From JBDIVL01 sp039794405 (lineage in GTDB: Bacteria; Planctomycetota; Brocadiia; Brocadiales; Brocadiaceae), in contig JBDIVL010000045.1 of assembly GCA_039794405.1 (NCBI GenBank), positions 1 through 33,925 on the forward strand: a DNA stretch of 33,925 nucleotides, in the 5' to 3' direction. How positions within the stretch are numbered: the first letter of the stretch is position 1; the number at the start of each line of letters is the position of its first letter. The translations under genes and the position numbers were made by a program. Shown one piece after another: positions 8,781-18,358 of the stretch. The notes beneath the pieces were generated by a model. That model was given only the letters and a program-made list of their open reading frames with translations, was not told the origin of the DNA and made no database searches.

Positions 8781-9560
8781 ATGTTTAGCATTGCAAATTG
8801 TATTAGTCAGAATAAACTGACTAAGCCTGCAATAAAGGATTTAAAAATAGGTGCATTGTTAGTATTTATCGGCGTTAATCTAAGATTTGCGATAGGAAAT
8901 ATAATTCACGGTCTTATCTATTTCGATTTTCTTCAATCAGGAAACCATGAGCACAGATACGAGGTACATGTACCGAATCTGCCTGATATGCTTGGTGATC
9001 TTGTGATGGCTGTAGTTTTTGCCTCCGCATATCTTTTTATCACATCCGACTCTGTAAAAAGAGTAGCACATGGAATTTCTGATGGTTCATCTGATCTGGC
9101 CAGTCATGATAAACAGGCTATGAAACAGTTGATAAAATGGGTAAAAGGCCTTTTTTACATAAGTATCATTGGGTTTGGGTTGTACTTTCTCTCAAAATAT
9201 TTTCTGTCCGAAGGAATTGAAGTGTTTTTAGAGGAAGGTGAAGAAGTTCGTGTTTCCGTGCGTCATGCTTCTTCTGTTTCTCATATCCATCATGTAATGC
9301 CGTTTATCTTAAATATCTTAAACAGTTTCGTTAAATTGGGCTCAGTTTTTATCTTTGTCACGGTATATTGCAGGTATCTTTCACTAAGCAGGGCTGCTTC
9401 TCTCACACTTTATGCATTCTTTTTTGTACGATTTCTTTTTGCAACTAATATGCTTGGATTTGTTACTGAATATGACCTGTACATAGGTGCCCCTCTCTTG
9501 GATTTTCTAACACCAATAATTATTATTTTTTCTATTATTAGTATAGCTGGTGGCGTGTAG
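8781..9560 (+). CDS. multi-spanning inner-membrane protein, paralogue of the 12020-12823 gene
   Basis: A 259-residue protein of unknown family. ATG 8781 is preceded by AAGGAGGA. Hydrophobic segments appear at about residues 27-48, 70-90, 117-142, 170-195, 200-222 and 230-255. Between the first two lies a conserved loop (FLQSG...RYEVHVPNLPDMLGDLVM) that is nearly repeated in the paralogue (IWQSG...RYDIHAPSIPDMCGDVVM). Another shared stretch is AYLFITSDSVKRV. A soluble insert (about residues 148-168) holds a Glu-rich segment and His residues (HASSVSHIHH), which could bind metal. There are no enzyme motifs. The two paralogues bracket a receptor-like sensor and a TetR regulator, so a shared regulatory context is plausible but unproven. 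Confidence 0.7.
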   Translation: MFSIANCISQNKLTKPAIKDLKIGALLVFIGVNLRFAIGNIIHGLIYFDFLQSGNHEHRYEVHVPNLPDMLGDLVMAVVFASAYLFITSDSVKRVAHGISDGSSDLASHDKQAMKQLIKWVKGLFYISIIGFGLYFLSKYFLSEGIEVFLEEGEEVRVSVRHASSVSHIHHVMPFILNILNSFVKLGSVFIFVTVYCRYLSLSRAASLTLYAFFFVRFLFATNMLGFVTEYDLYIGAPLLDFLTPIIIIFSIISIAGGV

Positions 9561-9703
9561 GTTACATGATGCCTTCGATAACCTGTTGTTTATAGCACTC
9601 ATGAGTGGGCGCATGCAATGCCTCCTCCCACAAAAATCCTAACCTGAAAGCCGGGAAAGACAGAATCTGGAGCATTTTTTGGGTTTGATATAAGAAAAAT
9701 AAT

Positions 9704-10765
9704 TTAAACTTGGGAAGGGCGTACTAGTTTTCTCGGCCAGCTTAAAATAAGATATTTGGTATTGAGTACTACAATGAATATTCCCGATACCACACTGACG
9801 AATACGGCAATTGAGGCAATAAACCACATGGATTTCTGTAATCTTAATGCAGTTTGCACCTCGTTTTCTAATAGTTTTGCCATGTTAATCTCTATTTGGT
9901 CTACAGAATTCTGCATGCTAGCTACTAAAGGTGATAGTTCTTCTTTCAGGTATTTTAGGTCTAACCGGTAATCGTTTTCCCTTCTTATATCGAATACTTT
10001 TTTCGTTTGGTTTAAAAATTGTTCATTCCCGTCTATAAGTTCTGTAGCCAATTCCTGAACATTATTTGTTAAGTCCTTTGAAACTTCTTGTAAGACATGT
10101 AATCCACAGAAACGTAACTGTGTTCCATTCTCATAATCCCCTCTGTATTTTTCATTAGCATCCTCTAGAAATCTTCTGATTGCCACATGAGAATGGATAG
10201 TCCCAGCCTTTACATTTTCCGCTGCGATTATGGCATTTTTTACTGATTCTGATGATGGCATATCCGCAAGGATTGTGAAGAGGTTATCTACTTTTTCATG
10301 TATTGACTTATAGAAAGGTTCAAGGTTTGCCTCAAAGTAGTATTCTGCTGTGTTATTTTCCGAGCTATGTTTTTTTTCGAGTAATTGATTTGCTGATGCG
10401 TAAAATTTATGGAGATATCCTTCCATTTCTTCCAATAAATTCCTATTCTTTGGAATAATCCAATTTTTTGATAACTCTTTGAGCTTCTTGTAACTTTCTT
10501 GTATCTCTGTTTTTGCATTTTCATAGTCTTGAAGGTACTTTTCGTCCCCAAATGCAATAAAGCCTTTTATCCCCCCGATGGCAAGCCCATAATAACGCAA
10601 AAGCCGCTCGGCTTCTATCATAGATGGTGTATGGATGCTCAATACTGTCCGGTTTGCTGCGGTGAGATCTATGAGCCAATATAGAATTAATCCGCCTGTG
10701 ATTGATGATACAAGAGCTAGTACCATAAAACTACCATTAATCTTCTTTCCAACCGTCAATTTCAT
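9704..10765 (-). CDS. receptor-like sensor with periplasmic helical domain, output domain absent
   Basis: A 353-residue protein. The minus-strand ATG (10763-10765) has GGAG just upstream. It opens like a methyl-accepting chemotaxis protein or histidine kinase sensor: MKLTVGKKINGSF then a membrane helix at about residues 13-34. A helical extracytoplasmic domain (about 35-310, four-helix-bundle type) follows, then a second membrane helix (about 312-335, MWFIASIAVFVSVVSGIFIVVL). Where a HAMP linker and signalling domain should follow, there are only about 20 residues and a stop. The gene is therefore truncated, or acts as a stand-alone ligand-binding membrane protein. I see no continuation in other frames toward 9561. 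It is convergent with the 8781 gene and divergent from the TetR gene. Confidence 0.7.
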   Translation of the reverse strand: MKLTVGKKINGSFMVLALVSSITGGLILYWLIDLTAANRTVLSIHTPSMIEAERLLRYYGLAIGGIKGFIAFGDEKYLQDYENAKTEIQESYKKLKELSKNWIIPKNRNLLEEMEGYLHKFYASANQLLEKKHSSENNTAEYYFEANLEPFYKSIHEKVDNLFTILADMPSSESVKNAIIAAENVKAGTIHSHVAIRRFLEDANEKYRGDYENGTQLRFCGLHVLQEVSKDLTNNVQELATELIDGNEQFLNQTKKVFDIRRENDYRLDLKYLKEELSPLVASMQNSVDQIEINMAKLLENEVQTALRLQKSMWFIASIAVFVSVVSGIFIVVLNTKYLILSWPRKLVRPSQV

Positions 10766-11161
10766 GTATTTTCTCCAATTCTCATGTAATCCTTTTAGCA
10801 GTATGGCAGAGGCCTAATTATTATTTTAAAATATTTTACTACCTACTCAGGCACGGAGGCAAAAGGCGTAAAGGCACAGAAGAATGATAGGAGATACGGT
10901 GTTTAAAAGTATGGCAAAATCGATGGTTTCACAAAAATACCGGATAAAACAATGAAACCTTATACCTCTATGCCTGGGTAGTTACGGATTCCATATAACG
11001 ATATCATAGCATAATATAATAGCAATCAAAACCTTAAAAATTAAGTTTTATTTTCAATCTCGCATTTTTTTATTTATAATATCCTTCATTTTTGCAGAGA
11101 GTAATAATAGATTCGATACGTTATACTGCCTATTTGTAATTCATGTACAGAAGGAGGTCCC
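10766..11161. other. 396-bp divergent intergenic region with an inverted repeat
   Basis: It lies between the minus-strand sensor and the TetR gene, so it should contain both promoters. ACTACCTACTCAGGCA (10838-10853) and TGCCTGGGTAGT (10971-10982) form an imperfect inverted repeat about 145 bp across. Inside is a GGCA-rich stretch (10850-10885) of the type seen in scattered genomic repeats. No gene is seen. Confidence 0.35.
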
Positions 11162-11752
11162 GTGCAAGTTAGAAAATCCACAAAGATCAGGAGACAGCAA
11201 ATTGTAGACATTATTCGGGCTATTATCTCTTCTAAAGGGATTGAACATGTTACCATAAGTGAAATTGCTGAAGAAATAGGAACCACCAAGGGAGCTATTT
11301 ACCGGCATTTTAAAAGTAAAAGGGATATCTTGAGTTTACTGATAGATAATGTAGAAGAAACCCTTATGGAAACTATCAACAATGCAATGACGGATGAAAG
11401 TCCAATTCAAAATTTAAAAAATATTTTACTTGCCCAGCTTACTTTAGCAAAGAATCGTCGGAAGACTTCCTTTGTTATTATTATGGGGGCAATGCAGTTT
11501 AGTGACCCAATCGTACGTAAAAAGATCTTACAGCTTATCCAGAAGTACATACGGAAAATAGAAAAACTGCTTTTAAGCGGCATAAAATTGGGATTAATAA
11601 AAAAGGATATCAACGCTAAGATGTCTGCTATGGTATTTATGGGGCTTATCCAGTCTACCATAACCGTGTGGTCATATAAAGACTTCAACTTCGTACCGAA
11701 AAAAATGCATGAGCAGTTATGGAATATTTATCAACATGGAATTGGACTTTAA
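11162..11752 (+). CDS. TetR/AcrR-family transcriptional regulator
   Basis: A 196-residue protein starting at GTG 11162, with AAGGAGG (11151-11157) just upstream. Residues about 10-55 are the TetR helix-turn-helix domain: RRQQIVDIIRAIISSKGIEHVTISEIAEEIG then the recognition helix TTKGAIYRHFKSKRDIL. Residues 60-196 form the helical ligand-binding and dimerisation domain and carry no catalytic motif. Such proteins usually repress a neighbouring transporter or membrane gene until a small ligand binds. The likely targets are the divergent sensor gene and the downstream 12020 membrane gene (267-bp gap, same strand). No palindromic operator near the start is clear enough to call. Confidence 0.9.
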   Translation: MQVRKSTKIRRQQIVDIIRAIISSKGIEHVTISEIAEEIGTTKGAIYRHFKSKRDILSLLIDNVEETLMETINNAMTDESPIQNLKNILLAQLTLAKNRRKTSFVIIMGAMQFSDPIVRKKILQLIQKYIRKIEKLLLSGIKLGLIKKDINAKMSAMVFMGLIQSTITVWSYKDFNFVPKKMHEQLWNIYQHGIGL

Positions 11753-12019
11753 TACCATATGGGTAAAAATTAAAATTAATCAAGTATTTATTAATGTATT
11801 TTTCAAATTTTCCGATAATTATGTATATTGACACTTTTTCAATTCAGGAATAATTCTGATACTAAATGAATAGGTAGTACATAGCTAACGTAATTTATAA
11901 CGAAAGATTGTATTGTAAGTTCTTTCATAAATGGAAATTAAGACAACAAATGCCAACAACAATAAAATTGAATATGTAGTAATCTCATAAGGAGGGACTT
12001 TTTCCCATCTGATATCTAT

Positions 12020-12823
12020 ATGTTAAATTCAATAAGAGTAGGCACATTGCTTATATTTATTGGTATTAATATGAGATTTGTCACAGAAAATGTGTTTAAT
12101 GCTCTAGTTTTTTTTAACATATGGCAATCGGGAGATCCTCATCTGAGATATGATATCCATGCGCCAAGTATACCAGATATGTGTGGCGACGTAGTAATGG
12201 TTATCATTTTTACCGCTGCATACCTGTTCATCACGTCTCCCTCAGTAAAAAGAATAGTAAACGATGTACCTTCTCGTTTTTCGGAAGATCTTGAATATCC
12301 TGAAATTATTAGGCAGCTCAAGGATTATATGAGGGCAGTGGGGGCTTTATCAATCCTTTACAGGGTGCATTTGGGGTCTTTAAGACAGATTAAGAATTAT
12401 ATTCGTTGGACAAAGAGTATATTTTTTGTATGTATTATAGGGTTCGGCTTATATCTCTTTTCGAAGTATATATTATCGATAGGACTAGAAATATTTCCTG
12501 TTGAAAATATCTTTATTTCTTTTATTTTAAATCTTTTGAATGATGCACTGAAGTTATGTTCTTGCTTTGTTTCTATCTATATTTACTGTAGTTACTTATC
12601 AACGAATAAGATTATCAATCTTATTTTTTATGTGTTTTTCTTTGTCAGGAACCTTTTTGCAATGAGTATTATGAGGTTTATTGGTGATTACGATTTACAT
12701 ATAGTTACTCCCTTTCTGGATACTTTAACACCGATTATGCTTATCTATTCCATAATTTTTATTGTTATGAATTATAAAACAATATTGCTGTACAAAATAA
12801 TTGGAATCCACAGGAAGGCATAG
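12020..12823 (+). CDS. multi-spanning inner-membrane protein, paralogue of the 8781-9560 gene
   Basis: A 267-residue protein of the same unknown family as the 8781 gene. Shared landmarks are IRVGTLLIFIGINMRF, the RYDIHAPSIPDMCGDVVM loop and AYLFITSPSVKRI. The two copies differ in the central soluble part: this one has about 30 extra residues (RFSEDLEYPEIIRQLKDYMRAVGALSILYRVHLG) and lacks the Glu/His-rich insert. The only good Shine-Dalgarno-like AAGGAGGG (11990-11997) is 22 bases before ATG 12020, an unusually long gap. The paralogue has 14 more residues at its N terminus, so the start region may have been remodelled. A TTGACA at 11828 could be a -35 box. Function unknown. Confidence 0.65.
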   Translation: MLNSIRVGTLLIFIGINMRFVTENVFNALVFFNIWQSGDPHLRYDIHAPSIPDMCGDVVMVIIFTAAYLFITSPSVKRIVNDVPSRFSEDLEYPEIIRQLKDYMRAVGALSILYRVHLGSLRQIKNYIRWTKSIFFVCIIGFGLYLFSKYILSIGLEIFPVENIFISFILNLLNDALKLCSCFVSIYIYCSYLSTNKIINLIFYVFFFVRNLFAMSIMRFIGDYDLHIVTPFLDTLTPIMLIYSIIFIVMNYKTILLYKIIGIHRKA

Positions 12824-13450
12824 CCACAACCCAAAAATACAGTATGCAGTACACCAGTGGCAGTGAGCAAAAAGTGTACTTTTTCATTGTCAAATGCTTA
12901 ATGCCTATTGCTTACCTAAGCAAACATATGAGACTATTACTAAAAAACTTACACAAAAAAGAAGTTTTTCCATGGTATTTTCGTAAAGCATAGTTTTAAG
13001 CTGGGAAAAAGTTTTTTCATTCCAAGTTGCCCATTCCGTTTATTGTGTTATTGTATAGTTTGTGCAATATCAGAATTATACATATCAATGAAGCAATCCC
13101 TCTTTTGAACTTTGAATTTTGACATTGTATATTTGGCACTTACTCGTCTTGTATACTCTCTCTTGTTTCATTGCCAAAATTTTGTGGTTATATTTGTTTC
13201 GGCTGTGGTTATTCCACGCTATTTTGTCTGCAAGACGAAAATATCTCTAGAATTTACGAAGATTTACTGCTAAACTTACGAACTCAAATTCCTTCCTCAA
13301 AGTTATTTTTTTTAATGTATTTTCCTTAATTGGATGTAAGCGTTAAGGCTTATTATAAGGGCAACACAAGGAAAAGAGATAAGTTATTTTAGGTGTGTGA
13401 TACAGTGTATGAGGTTCGGAAGGGATTACAACCCTATAGAGAGAGGCAAT
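12824..13450. other. intergenic region, no gene seen
   Basis: About 620 AT-rich bases without a credible reading frame, RNA gene or strong repeat. In-frame GTG 13397 precedes the channel gene start, but the better start is ATG 13451. Its promoter presumably lies in the last 150 bases. Confidence 0.3.
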
Positions 13451-16400
13451 ATGTTTATGGAATGCACAGTACATAAAAAAAGAGATATTTTTCTGTTTAT
13501 ACGATATCTGAGTATCTGCTTTTTATGGATAGGAGTAGGTATACGTGTACAGGCCCAAACCCTGGAGAAAAAAGCTGATGAAATGAAACTGACTGAGAAG
13601 AGTGCTTTGGTAAGATCTGAAGATGTGGGAAATGCCAGGATAAAGGCAGAAGAGGTAAGGGCCAATGCAGATAAACTTATTCATGAGATAGAGTCTTTTG
13701 TACTGACTCTGGAGCGGGATGCAGAAACAACAGCTACTTATCTTGAGAAGTTACAACAAGAGATAAAAGTTTATCGAGACCGTGGGGTAAATTCAAAATT
13801 TTTGGAATTACTGGATAAGGAACTCAGTGTTACTAAGGAAAAAATCGAGGTAGGACGTGAACAGATTGAAACATATCATGACCGGATTGCCGCCATTCAA
13901 AATCAATCAAAGGTTTATAACGATAGAGTTGCTTTGTTAGAATCTGCGATGAAGTTGAATGAGATACTTGATTCGATGCCGCATGATCAAGCTCCTCACA
14001 TAAAGAAAGAGGCAGACATTGCGAAAGGTTATATTACGACGGCGCAGGCCAGTATCAAGGAAAGGGAGACGGTCGTATCCTTTTTTATTCAGGAATTGGA
14101 AGAAGTTAAAGTGAGAGTATCCGGTAAGCAGCAAGACCTTGCGAAATATTTGGAATCGCTAAAGGCCGAAATTAAGGATACCGAGCTTATCAAAGATGTA
14201 CAGGAAAAGACCAATAGCATTATGTTATGGAAAAAGGCGGTAAATGCCCAGTGGATTACCATATTTCAGACAAGATTGGAAACGGCAAAGACCCGCTATG
14301 ATCAGGCGCTGCAAGCATTAAAGAATGCAGAATTTAATGTTGTTCTCCTGACTGAAAAAGCGAACCGGCTGGAAGAGAAGTTAAAAAATGAAGAGTTGAA
14401 AAAGAAGCAGGCCGAGTTAGAAGTTGCAAAAAAAGTTGAAGAGGTAGATCAAAAGATTGCGGAATTAAAAAGAGCAGAGGCTGAAAAGGCACTACAGGAA
14501 GCAACGAGGAGGGCAGATGAGGTTGTACAAAAGCAAATGATGACAACCTCTCCGGAAAAGAAAAAGGTATTAGAATTGGAGGCAGAACTTCACAAACAAA
14601 CCGGGATCGTTGCGATAAAAAAAGATGAACTTCTCACCGTGGGTTCACAGAGATACAAAGATGCTACTGAATATAAAAGGTTGGAGACAGACATTGGATT
14701 TTTCCTAAATAGGGGGGCAATAACAAGTGAGATAGACGAGTTTTTAAAAAAAATAGATTCAGAAATAAAACGATTCTCTGATGCGGTAACAGTAATAGAA
14801 AGTCTCATCGCATCAGTAAAACAGGAGGAAAAGCTATTTTCTGACAATCTTAAGAATACACAGGAAGAAATATCGAGGATAGAAAAAGAGTTTGCTGCTT
14901 TTGAGAACAAAGAATTATTCCGTGTAGCTAAAGAGTATGTGCGTCAAAAAATAGAGGTTCATGAAGAGCAACTAAGACTTACATCAACAAGATTGGACAG
15001 GCTTAACGAGCGGTTGGACATTAAGAATAATGCACTTGCTCTTTTGAACAGTACAAGAGAAAAATTACTCACGATAAGGGCTGCCAATATTTGGAGCAGG
15101 AGTGAAAGCGATATTTCAACAGAAACGTTGAGGGCGATATATAAAGACTTGGTAAATTGTTACGCCCAAATTGACCAGCTTCAAAATATGGTCCAGGGTG
15201 CTACTAAAAATTTTATTGCATATCTCTCTATACAGAAAAAGGCTATCAGTTTTTGGGCAAAACTGTGTGTGGTGCTGGTACTTTTGGCAGGATTTTATTT
15301 TTCAAGAAGATTTATGCGTTGGTGGTGTCCCTCTGAAATTGAAGAATATTACGTAGCTGCCGATATGAAGGATGGAAGTGACATTATTAGTGCCGGAGAA
15401 GAAGTCATCCATAAAATCGAGGAATCCCATGAGACTACGGATGAGTCATATTATAAATCAAGGCTTCTTCCAAGTCTCTTCATTGTAATGAAAAAAAGTT
15501 TTAACGCCTTTTGGATTGCCATTCTTTCCTTTTTTCTGGCCTCTATTTTCAGTATCAAAGTCCCCTGGGTAACAGCGGCAACGTGCATCTTAATCTTTTT
15601 TGCAGTATATAAAATATTAAAGGGTTTTTTGGTTGAGTCCTTTGGTCCTGAAAAGGGAGATAAAAAACTCGTTACCTCTCTGGCATATGTTTCTCCAAAA
15701 CACCTTTATCGTTCATTAAATATTATTCTCCTGTTTTCCTTAATTTCTTTATCCATAATTACGGTATTAACATCTTTTGGGTACAAAAATGATGTAATTA
15801 AATTACTCTGGTTTATTTACCGGTTGGGGATATTGATACTTCTCGTGTGGCTTGCGACACAAAAGACCTCCATTCTCAAATTACTGCCGAGTGGAGAAAG
15901 TAAATTAGGGAAGCTTATTCATCGTATTATAAGGATATTGTACCCGGTCTTTGTCATTTTTATTATTTCGCTATTTGCAATAAGAAATCTTGGGTATTCG
16001 GTATTGGCTTATGCGTTATTGAAAACATGTATTAAGAGTTTTGTTATTGTGTTTGTTGCTTTCTGGATATGGAAGTACCTATATCATCGCTTGAATTATA
16101 CGAGAGCGGAGAACCTGAAAAGAAAGGATATTAAAAGAGGCACACCTGAAGAGAAGAAATTTCAAACTATTACAACGATATATTCTGTCTCATTTAATTA
16201 TGCTATATCCATTATTACCGCAATAGTAATTATTCGGGTATGGGTAAGATCATTTTATGATGCACTAAGCTCTCCGGCATCTCCATATCTGGTTCAGAAA
16301 ATATTCAGTCAAATGAGTACAATACTGGGAGCCATTAGCAGCGGATTACGATATCGTTTTATCTTCGATGATGGTAAATATACTACACCGGTAAAAATTA

Positions 16401-17200
16401 TTATTTCATTAATTGTACTCCTTGTGTCTTTTCTAATTTCGCAATATGTGAAAAGGCTGCTTGAGGAAAGGGTATTTTATAAATTTCGCATAGAACGAGG
16501 TGCAAGACAAACCTTATCCTCTATAGCACGCTATATTATTATCGGTATTGCAGCGCTTATTGGTCTTAACCTGGCAGGTATTCCATTGAAAAGTTTAACG
16601 ATTTTTGCCGGGGCTTTTGGTATTGGTGTTGGCTTTGGGATGCAGAATCTCATCGGTAATTTTGTCAGTGGAATTATCCTGCTTATTGAGCGGCCTATGC
16701 GTGTGGGAGATGTTGTTACATTAGAGGACGGGACATTAGGAACCATTGAGAGAATCAACGCGAGAAGTACGACGATGATAACTCCGGATGAGATTATGAT
16801 AACAGTGCCTAATTCGAAGTTTATTGAAAGCAGGATAACGAACTGGACACTTCCGACATCACGGATGAGAGGTTGTGTCAAGGTTGGTGTAGCATATGGT
16901 TCTGATACCGTACTTGTAAAGAAGTGCTTGTTGGATATTGCTAAAAAGAACTCTCACGTAAGGGCATATCCAGAGCCTTTCGTGAGGTTTGCTGAATTCG
17001 GTGATAGCGCACTCAAATTCGAATTATATTTTTGGGCTGATGATCCTGGGAAACGATGGTTTACCATGAGCGAATTAAATTATGCTATCGATGAGGTATT
17101 TAGAAAGAATAATATTGAAATTGCCCTCCCGCAGCGTGATATCCATATCCGCTCCGTTGTACCACTTCCTGTTCAAAACACTCAGGAATATAGTAAATAA
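13451..17200 (+). CDS. MscK/MscM-like large mechanosensitive channel
   Basis: About 1249 residues from ATG 13451, which follows a purine-rich GAGAGAGG; an in-frame GTG at 13397 would add 18 residues ahead of the signal sequence. Residues about 15-35 are a signal peptide (LFIRYLSICFLWIGVGIRVQAQ). Residues 40-590 are a long periplasmic coiled-coil region. Membrane helices run from about 600 to 1000, with a charged insert after the first. The final third carries the MscS core: the Gly-rich pore helix GAFGIGVGFGMQNLIGNFVSG (about 1053-1073), the beta domain RVGDVVTLEDGTLGTIERINARST, and the C-terminal alpha/beta domain ending near 1240. Such channels open under membrane tension and release solutes on hypo-osmotic shock; MscK-type ones are also K+-responsive. 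The next gene starts 34 bases downstream. Confidence 0.9.
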   Translation: MFMECTVHKKRDIFLFIRYLSICFLWIGVGIRVQAQTLEKKADEMKLTEKSALVRSEDVGNARIKAEEVRANADKLIHEIESFVLTLERDAETTATYLEKLQQEIKVYRDRGVNSKFLELLDKELSVTKEKIEVGREQIETYHDRIAAIQNQSKVYNDRVALLESAMKLNEILDSMPHDQAPHIKKEADIAKGYITTAQASIKERETVVSFFIQELEEVKVRVSGKQQDLAKYLESLKAEIKDTELIKDVQEKTNSIMLWKKAVNAQWITIFQTRLETAKTRYDQALQALKNAEFNVVLLTEKANRLEEKLKNEELKKKQAELEVAKKVEEVDQKIAELKRAEAEKALQEATRRADEVVQKQMMTTSPEKKKVLELEAELHKQTGIVAIKKDELLTVGSQRYKDATEYKRLETDIGFFLNRGAITSEIDEFLKKIDSEIKRFSDAVTVIESLIASVKQEEKLFSDNLKNTQEEISRIEKEFAAFENKELFRVAKEYVRQKIEVHEEQLRLTSTRLDRLNERLDIKNNALALLNSTREKLLTIRAANIWSRSESDISTETLRAIYKDLVNCYAQIDQLQNMVQGATKNFIAYLSIQKKAISFWAKLCVVLVLLAGFYFSRRFMRWWCPSEIEEYYVAADMKDGSDIISAGEEVIHKIEESHETTDESYYKSRLLPSLFIVMKKSFNAFWIAILSFFLASIFSIKVPWVTAATCILIFFAVYKILKGFLVESFGPEKGDKKLVTSLAYVSPKHLYRSLNIILLFSLISLSIITVLTSFGYKNDVIKLLWFIYRLGILILLVWLATQKTSILKLLPSGESKLGKLIHRIIRILYPVFVIFIISLFAIRNLGYSVLAYALLKTCIKSFVIVFVAFWIWKYLYHRLNYTRAENLKRKDIKRGTPEEKKFQTITTIYSVSFNYAISIITAIVIIRVWVRSFYDALSSPASPYLVQKIFSQMSTILGAISSGLRYRFIFDDGKYTTPVKIIISLIVLLVSFLISQYVKRLLEERVFYKFRIERGARQTLSSIARYIIIGIAALIGLNLAGIPLKSLTIFAGAFGIGVGFGMQNLIGNFVSGIILLIERPMRVGDVVTLEDGTLGTIERINARSTTMITPDEIMITVPNSKFIESRITNWTLPTSRMRGCVKVGVAYGSDTVLVKKCLLDIAKKNSHVRAYPEPFVRFAEFGDSALKFELYFWADDPGKRWFTMSELNYAIDEVFRKNNIEIALPQRDIHIRSVVPLPVQNTQEYSK

Positions 17201-17234
17201 GAGAGTAATTGAGAAGTTCTTCAAAAGAAAGCTG

Positions 17235-18335
17235 ATGTACAAAGCCGTATGTTTTATTCTTTTTATCCTGTTAACATGTCTTGTAGATAAAGCATTTTCT
17301 GAGGTAATAAAAACCATTGATGGTGATATTATAGAAGGAAAAGTGCTGAGCGCTGATGATGAATATCTATCTATCAGACAAGGACATGGCAATATCACCT
17401 TCATTCAATGGCGTATTATCAGCCTTATTTCAAGGGGCCAGGAGATCATTATTGTAAGACATGATGGAGATAAAAAGGGATTTACCATCCTTGCCACAAC
17501 CGGAGGTAGTCTGTCTGCCAGAGACATCGGCATTACAACAACGGATAAGGTATCATCCATTTACCCCAAAGAATTATTAGCCCAGCGCCTCTCTTTTTTG
17601 AACGAAGAGGGACAATTTGTGCCATTAGATACAGATGACAAGGTACATACCGACGTTGCATCTCAACAAAATGCTGCCAGGAAAGATAAATTATGGAATG
17701 GGAATGTTGATGCAGGTCTTACATTCCAAACAGGAAACCAGGAAGCAGTAACAACCAGTGTAAAAACGGGTTTTTCATGGGAAAGGAAGAGAGACAGCCT
17801 GTTTCTTAATGGCCTGCTGCTTTTTGGGAAAAAAGATGGTGAAAGAAATGCCGATGAGCAGCGTGGTATTTTCAAATATGAACGTAAACACAAAGAGCGG
17901 CTGTATTCTTTTCATCAAGAGAATTTAGAACATGATGAGATTGAGAGATTAAATCTCAGGTCTATTACATCATCAGGTATGGGTTATCGGTTTATTGAAA
18001 AGATAAATCTGAAATATAGATCAGAAATAGGGCCCTCATTTATTTATGAAAGGTTTATGGATGGCGTTACAAAGACTAATCCTGGTTTGAAGATAGGAAA
18101 TTATTTAGATTGGCAAATATTTGATTCGACAAATTTTTACGTTAAGGTGGATTTTCTGCCTTCACCAAATGAATTTATAAAATGGAGATTGGAATCGGAT
18201 GTTGGGTTAAGACATAATTTGAATAAGAGTTTATCGTTGAATATAAACTGGCTTGACCAATATGACAGCGAGCCCGTGAAGGGTGTAAGCCATAATGATG
18301 CTACCATATTAAGTACGATAGGATATAATTTTTAG
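17235..18335 (+). CDS. DUF481-type outer-membrane beta-barrel protein
   Basis: A 366-residue protein. The start at ATG 17235 puts a signal peptide first (YKAVCFILFILLTCLVDKAFS); the frame runs open further upstream, but only inside the channel gene. Residues about 25-85 form a small beta domain (IKTIDGDIIEGKVLSADDEYLSIRQ). Residues about 155-366 match the YdiY/DUF481 barrel: NVDAGLTFQTGNQEAVTTSVKTGFSWERKRDSL, alternating aromatic strands, and a terminal Phe (STIGYNF) as expected for outer-membrane insertion. It is probably co-transcribed with the channel (34-base gap). Members are often salt- or acid-induced, which would suit a partner of an osmotic channel, but the role is unknown. Confidence 0.8.
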   Translation: MYKAVCFILFILLTCLVDKAFSEVIKTIDGDIIEGKVLSADDEYLSIRQGHGNITFIQWRIISLISRGQEIIIVRHDGDKKGFTILATTGGSLSARDIGITTTDKVSSIYPKELLAQRLSFLNEEGQFVPLDTDDKVHTDVASQQNAARKDKLWNGNVDAGLTFQTGNQEAVTTSVKTGFSWERKRDSLFLNGLLLFGKKDGERNADEQRGIFKYERKHKERLYSFHQENLEHDEIERLNLRSITSSGMGYRFIEKINLKYRSEIGPSFIYERFMDGVTKTNPGLKIGNYLDWQIFDSTNFYVKVDFLPSPNEFIKWRLESDVGLRHNLNKSLSLNINWLDQYDSEPVKGVSHNDATILSTIGYNF

Positions 18336-18358
18336 GTTTTTTTATTTGTTCTGTTTAT

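Noticed and set aside
16531..16881. 116-residue minus-strand frame
   Set aside because: Antisense to the conserved MscS core, which is clearly coding on the plus strand.
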